Shown: positions 13,390 through 24,720 of the stretch, one piece after another
Numbering within the stretch: the stretch's first letter is position 1
Layout: each line of letters starts with the position of its first letter
Source of the DNA: Eulemur rufifrons
Lineage: Eukaryota > Chordata > Mammalia > Primates > Lemuridae
Direction: 5' to 3'
NCBI RefSeq assembly: GCF_041146395.1
Contig: NC_090983.1
Coordinates: 66,223,501 to 66,287,500, forward strand
DNA: 64,000 nt
Position numbers and translations under genes: made by a program
Notes under the pieces: generated by a model
Databases searched by the model: none
What the model was told of the DNA's origin: nothing
The model's input: the letters and a program-made list of their open reading frames with translations, nothing else

Positions 13390-15109
13390 TCTGGGCCTCA
13401 GAGACTTGTAATCTTTTTGGTGGTGAACGGTCTTGCCTTCATGTTGATGACTGCTGACTGATCAGGGTGATGGTTGCTGAAGGCTGGGGTGGCTGTGGCA
13501 ATTTCCTAAGGTAAGATAACAATAAGGTTTGCCACATCAGTTGGCTCTTCCTTTCACAAAGGTTTCTCTGAAGCATGGGATGCTGTTTGATGGTATTTTA
13601 CCCACAATACAACTTCTTTCAAAACTGAAGTCAATCCTCTCAAATCCTGCCACTGCTTTACCCACTAAATTTATGTAATGTTCTAAATCCTTTATTGTCA
13701 TTTTAACAATGTCCAAAAGCATTTTTTCCAGGAGTAGGTTTTATCTCAAGAAGCCACTTTCTTTGCTTATGCATAAGAAGCAATTCCTTATCTGTTCAAG
13801 TTTTATCATGACATTGCAGCAATTCAGTCACATCTTTAGGCTCTACTTCTAATTCTCTTGCTATTTCCACCACATCTGCAATCCTTTTCTCCACTGAAGT
13901 CTTAAACCCCTCAAAGTCATCCTGAGGGTTGGAATCAACTTCTTCCAGACTTCTGTTAATATTGATATTTTGATCTCATTCTGTGAATCATAAATGCTCT
14001 TAATGGCACCTATAACGGTGAATCCTTTCCTGAATGTTTTCAACTTACTTTGGCCAGATCCATCAGAGGAATAACTATGGCAGCAATAGCCTTACCAAAT
14101 GTATTTCTTAAATATTAAAATGTGAAAGTCAAAATGGCTCCTTGATCCATGCATGTTGTGTTGGCAGGCATGAAAACATTAATCTCCTTGCCCATCTCCA
14201 TCAAAGCTCTTGGGTGACCAGGTGCATTGTCAATGAACAGTAATATTTTGAAAGTAATTTTTTATTCTGAGTAGTTTTTCAGTAAACCAAGCTGTAAACA
14301 GATGTGCTGTCATCCAGGCTTTGTTGTTCCATTTCTAGAGCACAGGCAGAGTAGATTTAGCATAATTCTTAAGAGCTCTAGGGTTTTCAGAATGGCAGAT
14401 GAGCATTGGCTTCAACTTAAAGTCACCAGCTGCTTTATCCCGTAACAAGAGTCAGCCTGCCCTTTGAGCTTCGAAGGCAGGCATTGACTTCTTTCTCTTC
14501 TCTGGCTATGAAAGTCCTGGATGACACCTTCTTCTAATAGAAGGCTGTTTCATCTACATTGAAAATCTGCTGTTTAGTGTAGCCACCTTCATAAATGATC
14601 TTAGCTATATCTTCATAACTTGCTGCAGCTTCTCTATCAGCATTTGCTGCTTCACCTTGCACTTTTATGTTGTTGAGATGGCTTCTTTCCTTAAACCTCA
14701 TGAACCAACCTCTGCTAGCTTCAAACTTATCTTCTGCAACTTCCCCACCTCTCTCAGCCTTCATAGATTTGAAGAGAATTAGGGCCTTGCTCTAGATTAG
14801 GCTTTTGCTTAAGGGAATATTGTGGCTGGTTTGATTTTCTATCCAGACCACTTAAACTTTTTATATATCAAGAGTAAGATTGTTTTGCTTTCTTATCATT
14901 TGTGTGTTCATTGCAGTAGCACCTTTTGTTTCCTTTAAGAACTTTCCTTTTGCATTCACAACTTGGCTAACTGTTTGGTGCATGAGACCTAATTGTCAGT
15001 CTATCTCAGCTTTTGACGTGCCTTCCTTACTAAGCTTAATCATTTCTAGCTTTGGATCTAAAGTGAGAGACTTGTGACTATTCCTTTCATTTGAACACTT
15101 AGAAACCAT
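13390..15109 (-). pseudogene. Tigger1 transposase pseudogene (pogo/CENP-B-like)
   Basis: The start codon complement is at 15107-15109, giving MVSKCSNERNSHKSLTLDPK, the usual N-terminus, followed by the EMIKLSKEG helix region of the DNA-binding domain. The second DNA-binding half is open at 14534-14764 with [19 protein letters not shown] and the [17 protein letters not shown] motif, which carries the first catalytic Asp of the DDE fold. The [13 protein letters not shown] motif with the second catalytic Asp is still readable at about 14197-14240. C-terminal pieces are at 13861-14043 and 13537-13722. Frame changes between these blocks and scattered stops rule out function. In life the enzyme cuts and pastes the element at TA sites. 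The Alu/L1 insert lies upstream of the start codon. Confidence 0.9.
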
Positions 15110-15314
15110 TGTAGGGTTATTAATTGACCTAATTTCAGTATTATTGTGTCTCAGGGAATAGGGAGGTCTGAGGAGAGGAAGAGAGAGGTGAAATGCCCTA
15201 AATGGAACAGTCACAACACATATAACATTTATCAATTAAGTTTGACATTTTATATAGGTGTGGTTCGTGAAGCCCCAAAATAATTACAGTAGTACTATCA
15301 AAGACCACTGCTCA

Positions 15315-16851
15315 GGCCAGGTGCAGTGGCTCACGCTTAAAATCCCAGCACTTTGGTGGGAAAATTGGATAGCCATATGTAGAATACTGAAACAGGATCT
15401 GCACCTCTCACAAAAATCGACTCACGATGGATAACAGACTTGAACCTAAGGCATGGAACCATAAGAATTCTAGAAGAATATGTTGGAAAAACTCTTACAG
15501 ACATTAGCCTAGGCAAAGAATTTATGAAGAAGACCCCAAAAGCAATCACAGGAACAACAAATATAAATAAATGGGACCTGATCAAATTAAAAAGCTTCCG
15601 CACAGCCAACAGTCATTGGAGTGAATAGACAACCTACAGAATGGGAGAAAATATTTGCATTCTATATATTCGATAAAGGGCTAATAACTAGAATCTATAA
15701 AGAACTCAAGCAAATCAGCAAGAAAAAATCAAACAGGCATTTAAAAGTGGGCAAAAAACATGAACAGAAACTTTCCAAAAGAAGATAGATTAATGGCCAA
15801 CAAATGTGAAAAAATGCTCAACATCTCTAATCATCAGGGAAATCAAATCAAAACCATGATGAGATATCACTTAACTCCAGTGAGAATGGCTTTTCTCAAA
15901 AAGTCCCAAAACAACAAATATTGGCATGGATGGAGAGGGGTAGGCACACTCATATACTGCTGGTGGGACTGCAAACAACTACAACCTCTATGGAAAGTAG
16001 TATGGAGATACCTCAAAGAACTGCAAGTAGAACTACCATTTGATCTAGCAATCCCACTACTGGGTATTTACCCAAAGGAAAGACATTCTATAAAAAAGAT
16101 ACCTGTACTCGAATGTTGATGGCAACACAATTCACAATTACAAAGATGTGGAAACAACACAAGTGCCCATCAATACATGAGTGGATTAATAAAATATGGT
16201 ATATGTATACCATGGAATATTACTCAGCCATAAAAAAATGTTGAACTAATACCTCTTGTAGGAACTGGAGCCCATTCGTCTAAGTGAAGTATCGCAAGAA
16301 TGGGAAAAAAACCACCATGTACTCACCATTAAATTGGAATTAATCGATCAACACTTACGTGCACATATGAAAATAACATTCATTGGAAATCAAGCAGGTG
16401 GGAGGGGAGAAAAGGGGATGGGTAAATTCACACCTAATGGGTACAATGCACGCTATCTGGGGAATTGGCACACTTATAACTTTGACTTAAATGGTACAAA
16501 AGCAATTTATGTAACCAAAACATTTATACCCCTGTAGTATTCTGAAATGAAAAAATAAATAAAATAAAATAAAATCTCATCACTTTGGGAGGCCAAGGCA
16601 GGAGTATCTCTTGAGGCCAGGAGTTTGAGACCAGTCTGGGCAATACAGTGAGACCCTGTCTGTACAAAAAAAATTTTTAATTAGCTGGGTGTGGTGGTAT
16701 GTGCCTATAGTTCTAACTATTCCAGGGGCTGAGGCAAAAGGATCTCCTGAACCTAGGAGTTTGAGATTATAGTGAGCTAAGATCATGCCACTGCCCTCCA
16801 GCCTGGGTCACAGAGATCCTATCTCAAAAAACAAAAATAAATAAATAAAAT
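15315..16851 (+). mobile_element. Alu SINE inside Tigger1, split by an L1
   Basis: The left piece 15315-15356 starts 'ggccaggtgcagtggctcac'. The rest resumes at about 16572 and ends in an A-rich tail near 16851. The Tigger1 text 'aagaccactg' before it and 'agccactg' after it gives a short, decayed target duplication. The Alu lacks the strepsirrhine middle segment. Confidence 0.9.
15357..16571 (+). mobile_element. 5'-truncated L1 inserted into the Alu
   Basis: It carries the C-terminal end of L1 ORF2 ([64 protein letters not shown]), then a 3' UTR and an AAAAT-type tail. The Alu sequence is duplicated at both ends: 15340-15356 (aaatcccagcactttgg) and 16572-16588 (aaatctcatcactttgg), a 17-bp target duplication. 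Stops and frameshifts split the ORF2 remnant, for example 15440-15628 and 15760-16119. It is about 1.2 kb of a ~6-kb element. Confidence 0.93.
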
Positions 16852-17322
16852 AAAAGCCACTGATCACAGATCACCATAACAGATTTAATAATAAAAGTTT
16901 GAAATATTGTAAGAATTACTAAAATGTGACAGACACAAGGTGAGCATATGCTGTTGTAAAAATGACGCTGATAGACTTGTTTGACATAGGGTTGCAACAA
17001 ACGTTTAATTTGTAAAAAAAAAAAAAAAATGCAGTATTTGTGAAGTTCGATAAAGCATAGGGCAATAAAACAAGGTATGCCTGTACATAGCCAAACCCAC
17101 CTCCCAGGATGATTATCTATACCTACCAGCAGTGTGAGGGAGAGTTCATTTATTGCCACCTAATTGTCATTCTAATTGCCATTCTAATTCTTAATATAGT
17201 ATTTTTTTTAGATCTTTGCTAATTTGATTGTGAATATTGTGGTTATTTTAATTTGCATGTCTTTGATTGCCAGTAACAAGTAGTAGTCATGTATTAGTGA
17301 CTATTTAATGTGTTACTGACTA

Positions 17323-17327
<5 letters not shown>

Positions 17328-17356
<29 letters not shown>

Positions 17357-17673
17357 GTTGAGACAGAGTCTCACTTTGTTGCCCAGGCTAGAGTGAGTGC
17401 CGTGGCGTCAGCTTAGCTCACAGCAACCTCAAACTCCTGGGCTTAAGCGATCCTACTGCCTCAGCCTCCCAAGTAGCTGGGACTACAGGCATGCGCCACT
17501 ATGCCCGGCTAATTTTTTCTATATAGATTTTTAGTTGTCCATATAATGTCTTTCTATTTTTAGTAGAGACGGGGTCTCGCTCAGGCTGGTCTCGAACTCC
17601 TGACCTTGAGCAATCCACCCGCCTCGGCCTCCCAGAGTGCTAGGATTACAGGCGTGAGCCACCGCGCCCGGCC
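17328..17673 (-). mobile_element. Strepsirrhine-type Alu, antisense, young
   Basis: After the T-run it reads 'gagtgagtgccgtggcgtca' and has the middle segment 'tctatatagatttttagttg' plus 'tgtctttctatttttagta', diagnostic of strepsirrhine Alus. It ends 'accgcgcccggcc'. The target duplication 'ctgactattgtattt' is exact (17316-17330 and 17674-17688), so the insertion is relatively recent. Confidence 0.95.
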
Positions 17674-17690
17674 CTGACTATTGTATTTTT

Positions 17691-20010
17691 AAAGCAAAAT
17701 ATTTCAATGGTACTTTTAAAGCCAAGCAGAAAATCCTATGCAGGTACATTCTTATTGTTTGTCTTGTGTTTCAGGGTGATGTACCCCTCTCACCACCTCC
17801 TACCTCCTTCCTTCCAGGCAGAAAGGACAGCTCTCCCTTCTCTCTTTCTCTAAGGGAGAAAAGCTCATTTTTCTTCTACTTCCCATAGTTTTTGTAAGAC
17901 ATTATTGAGATTTTTCACACGAGGATTTTCAAATCATTGTTCAGAAGATACGGATACTTGTACCAGGAGATTATGACATAAAGGATACTACAGAATTGCC
18001 CCTTCCTTTCCTGGGAAAAAAAACTAGGTTCAAACAAAAACTCAAGCTAGAAAAGACTGACATGCTGTCATGGCACCCTCCTATTCTGCTCCTCTTCTCA
18101 CATCACACCTCTCTGTTGTCTAGAACACAGTTACTTATCCTGAGTTAGTCGTCTCCTCTTGCTGGAATCCCACCCAGACCTGCCTTCCGCCCACCTTGGG
18201 TGTTTGAAAAGTACCCACTCTGCCTCCTCTGCGGCTGATCTAAACTGTCAGTTGCCTTTTTAGGGAGGGCAGATGCTTTCTTTTTTGACCTAAATTTGTG
18301 GGAACTGAAAAGAGGAAATAAGAAATAAAGTTTTCTTTTTTTCTTTCCTTTATTCCCTCTTCTTTTCTTTTTCCTCCTTGTTGCTCTCCCTCTCTCTAAA
18401 CTTTATTTTAACTCCTTTAGTCTTCCCTGTCATTTCTTTATTGCCTAGTCTAGAAGTTCTTTTCAAATTTAACTGGCAAAAACACAAAATGAATTACTAT
18501 TTCTTACGTATTATAATTATTTCATTCATTCAAAATATATTAGTGGCTACCATGTTCCAGGTATTGCCATTTAATAGAGTTTTATAGTCTCTGTCATTGA
18601 AGAGTGATGGATTGCTATTTTTTATTAAAAATTAAAAAAATACTTTTGTATATCATTTTAGAAGAAAATTGCTCTTTGTATAATTGATCATTTATGGAAA
18701 AAAACATTTATTCTGGAGATTGTAAACCCACAGATATATTCTTCTGTGTTACTTTTTGAGAGTGTAATTAAGTTTCCAAGGATTTTTTCCCTTTCCAGAA
18801 CCACCTAAGCATCTTTTTACCTACTTTCTTCAAGCTATGGTGAAGCTACAAATGAAACTCTATTGGCGTTTTAAAGTAGGAAATTTGCTAGATGTAATTT
18901 TCTCAAGCTACTATTGCAGAGCAATGAGAGTAATATTTTCTAGTATTTTATCCCCTATCTGTATTGATGGGTGTTTTTCTAGAAAAATTTTTATACTGCT
19001 TTATATGGAGAGGCATCAAAATCTCCTGGGTGCTTCATATTTTCCCAGCCTATATCAGTTGAGAATTTTGTTTGGCTGAGAGTTACAGAACCTGATTGCA
19101 GAAGCTTGGGGATTTATTTTTCTCATTACAACAGGTCCAGAGGGAAGTATTCCAGGGCTGGTACAGCAGATTCTTGATAACAACATCGTAGGCTCCCCTT
19201 GGCTTTCTTCTCTGCAGTAGTTAGTACATCTCATTCATCCTAATACTCACTACATAGTCATAGATGGCCTCTCCATGTCTAGTTCCACATCCACATTTCA
19301 GACAGGAAGAAAGGAGGGAGGGCCGGGGAAAAGGAGGAGTGGCTATATGAGAAAGTAAATCCTGTCCCCAAATTGCCAGCAGACCTCTGCTTCCATTTCA
19401 TTCACTGGAACTGTATCTCACGGTCACTTAGTGTCTCAGACATATCAAAGGAAGGCCAATATTTTACCCTGAACAAAATTAGAATCTGTTAGAAAGGGAA
19501 AAAAGAAGAATGGATGTTAGCATCTAGCTGTGTCTTCTGTAGTTTTAAACTTCAGAGGATAAAATTTCCTCAGCAGTAATAGTGAAAAGCACATCAAAAT
19601 TCCATTTAATTGTTGAACTCTATAACCTTGCTTATGGCCTTGGGTTTAACAGTTTTCTTTTAATGAATACACTTGTAATCAAGGGGAAGAGCAATGTATC
19701 TGTGATCATTAATCACAAGAAAAAGTAGTGTTTTAAATTGTTTTTGTTAAAGAAGATGCCAGAAGAAATTTCTCTCATAAGAACAACAAAATTGTACAAA
19801 AATTATTTAATTACATTAAAAGTTAAAGTTAACTGGATATTTCAGGCTGGGCTTGACAGGGTTGTTGCAACTTGGTAGGGTCAGGGTTCTCTGGGAAGTG
19901 GGCCAGGTTTGGCTGGTTCAGAAATGCATTTGACAAGTCATCAAACTCTGGGGTTCTAACCGGCAGAAGCCACTAAATAATCATTTATAAACTCTAATGT
20001 CATTACATTA
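17691..20010. other. No gene seen; contains an unassigned ancient repeat at 19070-19480
   Basis: The piece about 19070-19480 ('gagagttacagaacctgatt', 'agggctggtacagcagattc', 'cagacaggaagaaaggaggg') shares the same layout as 53560-54010. Both look like copies of one old dispersed repeat that I cannot name. The rest shows no exon or named element. Confidence 0.5.
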
Positions 20011-20313
20011 CAGTTGGCCCTTCATATCCGTGGGTTCTGCATCCATGGATTCAACAAAATGCAGATCAAAAATGCTAAAAAATTAATAGCAAATAACAAT
20101 ACAATAAAAAATAATACAAATAAAAAATACAGTCTAACAACTATTTACATAGCATTTATATTGTATTAGATATTATAAGTAATCTAAAGATTATTTAAAG
20201 TGTACAGGAGGATGTATTTAGGTTATATGCCATTTTATATAAGGAACTTGAGTGGATTTTGATATTTATGGGGGCCCTGGAACCATTCCCCCGTGGATAC
20301 TGAGAGATGACTG
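20011..20313. mobile_element. MER2-like non-autonomous Tigger transposon
   Basis: It begins 'cagttggcccttcatatccg' and ends 'gtggatactgagagatgactg', inverted termini flanked by TA on both sides (20009-20010, 20314-20315). The interior 'caactatttacatagcattt' and 'ccattttatataaggaactt' are typical of this family. Confidence 0.85.
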
Positions 20314-21034
20314 TATTTATTAATAAAACCTTTAGGGGTAATGTTTATTACTTTTAATTATATAAATATACATACATATTCTCATTGTGAAAATGTAAAT
20401 ATTTTATTACAATTAAAGCTAAAGTCCTTTTTGACATGAACCTCCAATTGAAGCATCCTCTTCAGTTTGGTCTATATGTGTACTTTTAGATTTTTTCCTA
20501 GATGGGAGGGAATACGTAGTGTTATTTTATGTCTGTTTAAGTTTATGTATTGGCATCATATGGTATATATCATGGTGCAACTTGCTTTTTCCACTCAATA
20601 ATATATGTTGGAGATAAAGACCATTCTGTGTCTACTATGCACAGAATCTCCTTACCCTCAAGCTCTTGGAGAAGTAAGATGGCATAGATATCCTTAGGTT
20701 ACTAATAAATAGAGACATTGTCCAGGTTTCTACATGTGGCAGTTGTGGGCTGTGACTGGCAGCTGAATAGCTGGTTCAGGGCATTTGTCAACTACAGTTA
20801 ACTTGAACTTACAGTCAGTGCTGGAAATTTTACCAAGATATAGTGGGTATGTTTTTTTCTTCCTCGTTTCTTCACATATGCCCATTTTGATTTGGAGTTT
20901 GTTCCTGATAATAATTATCATCTCATACAGAGAGCCTAGATCAAAAAGTAGGAGAAGAAGAGGTGAAATCTGTGTGTTTGCTTCTAATACTACCATGCCT
21001 AAGGGGCAGGACTGTAATCTATAATACAATCACT
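20314..21034. other. No gene seen
   Basis: No exon or assignable repeat. The complementary open frames at 20730-21029 read both strands of the same DNA and show no domain. Confidence 0.5.
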
Positions 21035-22330
21035 TAGTGCTCTTTCAGCAAATAGGTATTGAGTGTCTAATATATGCCAGGCACTATTTTAGGCACTCTG
21101 GAGAAATAGGATCAGTTAAAGGCTTTGCTTTCACAGAGCATAGATTCTAATTGTAGAGGTGAACAATGAACAAATTAATAAATATATAGTATGACATCAC
21201 ATAGTGAGAAGTACTATGAAAAAATAATTAGAATCAGAGGATAAAGATTAATTTAGGGTAGAGGAAGCAACTTTAGATGAGATTGCCAGGGATAGTTTCT
21301 CTGCAAAGGCCTGAATAAGTCCATATCCTTTAATCTAGTATAAGGCAGATATTCAATAAACATTGGAATAAGTGCACAAAGAAATAAGTGAAACAGAGAT
21401 ATACACAAGGTACAATAGTAGTAAAAGGGAAGGGAAAGATCATCTCTATCTGTATTAGGAAAGCCCTAAGGAGGCTAAGGATGAGACTGGCAAGGACTAG
21501 GGTGATAAGGGTGGAGAAAGGCATTCTGAGCATAGGTAATAGTGCTTGTACAAAGGCAGGGAGGTATGAAAGAGCATTGTATCAAGTTTCCTATTGTTAA
21601 ATAATAAATTACCACAAATTTAGTGGCTTAAACAACACAAATTTTGTTATCTTACAATTCTGGAGGTCAGATGTCGAAAATAGGTCTCACTGGGCTAACA
21701 TCAAGGTGTCAGCAGGGCTGTATTCCTTTGGAGTTTCCTTGGGGAAAATCTGTTTCCTTGCCATTTCCAGCACCTAGAGGTTACGTACATTCTTTGAGTC
21801 ATAGACCCATTCCTCTGTCTTCAAAGCCAGAAACACGGCTGCTTCAAATCTTTCTTTCTGACCTCTGCTTCTGTCACCACATCTCCTTCCCTGACTGTGA
21901 CCCTTCTGCCTCCCTCTTATAAGGACCTTTATGATTATGTTAGGCCCACCTGGATAATCCAGGACAATCTTTATAATATAGGGTCAGCTGATTAGCAACC
22001 TAAAAGATCTCTGCAACCTTAGTTCCCCTTTGATATGTAACATAACATATTCATAGGTTCTGAGGATTGGTGGACATCTTTGGGGTGCCATTGTTCTGAT
22101 TTTCACAAGCATTGTGTATTCAGAGATCTGCAAATGGGTTTAGGAATGCTCAAGTGGAGAGTGTGCACAATGAAGGCACTAGATAAATAGTCAAGAGCTA
22201 GATTTAGAAGGTCCTTGTCAGCAATGCAGAGTTTGGACCCCATTCTGGAAAGCAATGAGAAACCATTTGGTAGATCAGGGAGGTCTGTGAGGTATATAGG
22301 TATTTGAGACATCACTCATTCAGGCAGTTG
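21035..22330 (-). mobile_element. L2 LINE, antisense, split by a MaLR LTR
   Basis: 'tatgccaggcactattttag', 'agtactatgaaaaaataatt', 'ttctctgcaaaggcctgaa' and 'cttgtacaaaggcagggagg' are the reverse complement of the L2 3' UTR and ORF2 end. The L2 text resumes after the LTR at 22108. All open frames here are decay products. Confidence 0.7.
21578..22107 (-). mobile_element. MaLR (MLT1-like) solo LTR with 5-bp target duplication
   Basis: It starts TG and ends CA, and is flanked by AGCAT on both sides (21573-21577 and 22108-22112). Landmarks 'aaattaccacaaatttagtg', 'tcttacaattctggaggtca', 'catcaaggtgtcagcagggc' and 'tcttataaggacctttatga' match antisense MLT1-type LTRs. It has no internal coding region. 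Confidence 0.85.
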
Positions 22331-23783
22331 TGTGATGATAGCTGGGGCTAGAAGAACAGATAAGAGAATATTGCAAAAATCTGCACATAAGATTTGGAGG
22401 GGGTAAATTATATAATACTTCCCCCCCCACACACACATACTGACAGAGAGGTTAGCAACCAAAGGGACCAGGAGGAAGCAGATGAACCACTTACTTCAAG
22501 TTTAGGTACTTAGGATGGGAATATGGATTCCCAAAGTGTTTCAGAATATTGACAAATCTTAAATGTAAGCAGGTCCAAAATGGCAGCTCACATAGGAGGT
22601 GAGTCTTTCCAAAACACAGGGTCATTTTCATTAACCTTCCTTTAGGGATTCCACATGTGGGGAGAAAATTAGAGACAAAGTTATATTTGCTCATAAGCAA
22701 GGACTTCATTTCCTTAAGTTGATTTCCCAAAACTCAAAACTACCAATCATAGCTTCTGATCAGAATTTCTGAGACAATCAGGGCAAGCTGTGTGAATTCA
22801 TCTATTCCCCCCAAAAATGTCTGGAAATTTTCCACTTTATGTAGTATGTACTGCTTTAAATTATATATATACTTTCTCTTGGGCTTTTGGAATTATTGAA
22901 ATAGCTTTGAGGATGTAGCAGGGGTAAGGGGATGAGGGAGTCTACATAGTTACCTCTGCTCTCTGTGGAACTCTGAGTCCCATAGAAACTGGCTTCTTCT
23001 AGGTTCTTTGTCTTGGTTAACTCTTTTCTTTCCACAGTACTCTGCTCCCCAGACTGGAAAAGCATATGGGAGAAGTAAGTTTGTATTTGAATCATTTTTA
23101 TTAGCAACGTCGATTTAAACTCTATTCTTTGAACTGTTACAGACATAAAAATAGAGAAAATCATAAAGGCTGACTATATGTAGAATTTGCTTCATAAGCA
23201 AATTTATATGAATTATGAAAAGGGCAGAAGTTTTATAGATTTCCTTTGCTTATGGTTTTTGTTTCGCAGTAAAAAAACAGAATTATTTTAGAATCCATTA
23301 AGGATACATGTATACATACATGGACACACAAATAGAATGATATGGAAAGATGATCAAGTTATAGTATTAGAGAAAAAGCAACTTGTAGAATTGTACATGT
23401 ATCATTATAACATTTACATAAAAAATAGATATATACAAGTACTTGGATGCATAGAAAATCTTTGAAAGAATAAAAAATAAATATTGAAAATGACTACCAG
23501 GGATAAATGCAGGAGGATATTAGGGCTAAGTGGGACTGAAATTTTTAATTTTTACTATATAACTTTCTATATAATTTGACATTATTTTACCCAGTACTTT
23601 TATAATTGAAAAAATAGTTTAATGTATTTACTTCTTTCCCACAGAGCATTAAAAAAATGACCTTGTGAATATTTTAATGTCTTATAAAATTCAACAAATG
23701 TATTATAATACATCCTGTCTTTTAGTCGAAAAAGACTATTAAGAGGTAACTCAGTATGAATATGAAGAATTGTAATTTTATAT
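22331..23783. other. No gene seen; possible old L1 tail at 23330-23600
   Basis: The stretch about 23330-23600 has the feel of an ancient L1 3' UTR but is too diverged to assign. A C-run followed by (CA)n is at 22422-22438. No exon is apparent. Confidence 0.45.
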
Positions 23784-23797
23784 CTTAAAGTATTCTT

Positions 23798-24146
<349 letters not shown>

Positions 24147-24494
24147 CTTAAAGTATTCTTGATGTCATCAAAACCAGCTTCTTTTTTAACTGGTAAAATA
24201 TGCAAACTATGGTAATTTTTTTCCAGTATATAGTGAATTACCTATTGCCTCTACTTAGTACTTTAATAAATGTGTTTTCATCCTTCCTGTGAAAAAAGGA
24301 AAACTTAGAAATTATGCTCAAGCAAAAAGAAGAAATCAAAATTAAGTCTAATCCTACTACTCAGGAATTGCCAATGTTAAATATTTGGTATGCAGACTAG
24401 AATAATACTTTCCATTCAAGTTTTCTTTTATTTCTCTTAATCAACTTTTTTTTTTTTTTTTTTTCTTAATCAACTTTTATAGTTTTTTTTAAAG

Positions 24495-24720
24495 TATATG
24501 TTCTACAAACTTCTTGTACAATTTATTCCTAGATATTTTGGGTTTGTTTTGTTTTGTTTTGTTCTTCTTTTGAGTTAGACTATTTCCAATTATGTTTGAA
24601 TTGATTATGAGATATTTATTGTTGTAACCAAGCCCTTTATTTTACCATTTTTATTTGTTCTAATAGTGTGTCTTTTGATTCCATTAATTTTTCCAGGAAA
24701 CTAATTTTATCTTATGCAAA
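24495..24720 (-). repeat. Old L1 fragment, antisense
   Basis: 'tacaatttattcctagatat', 'tgagatatttattgttgtaa' and 'ttttgattccattaattttt' resemble antisense L1 ORF2. A (TTTTG)n run sits at about 24545-24562. Confidence 0.5.

Larger units (their letters stand above)
13143..17083 (-). mobile_element. Tigger1 DNA transposon, near full length, interrupted
   Basis: The left terminus 'taggcataccttgg' and right terminus 'caaggtatgcctg' are inverted repeats, each flanked by TA (13141-13142 and 17084-17085). Removing the Alu plus L1 insert (about 15315-16851) leaves about 2.4 kb, the length of autonomous Tigger1, a pogo-like Tc1/mariner element with a CENP-B-related transposase. The transposase reads on the - strand. 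A (CA)n run lies at 13321-13344. The element is dead because of frameshifts and stops. Confidence 0.95.
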
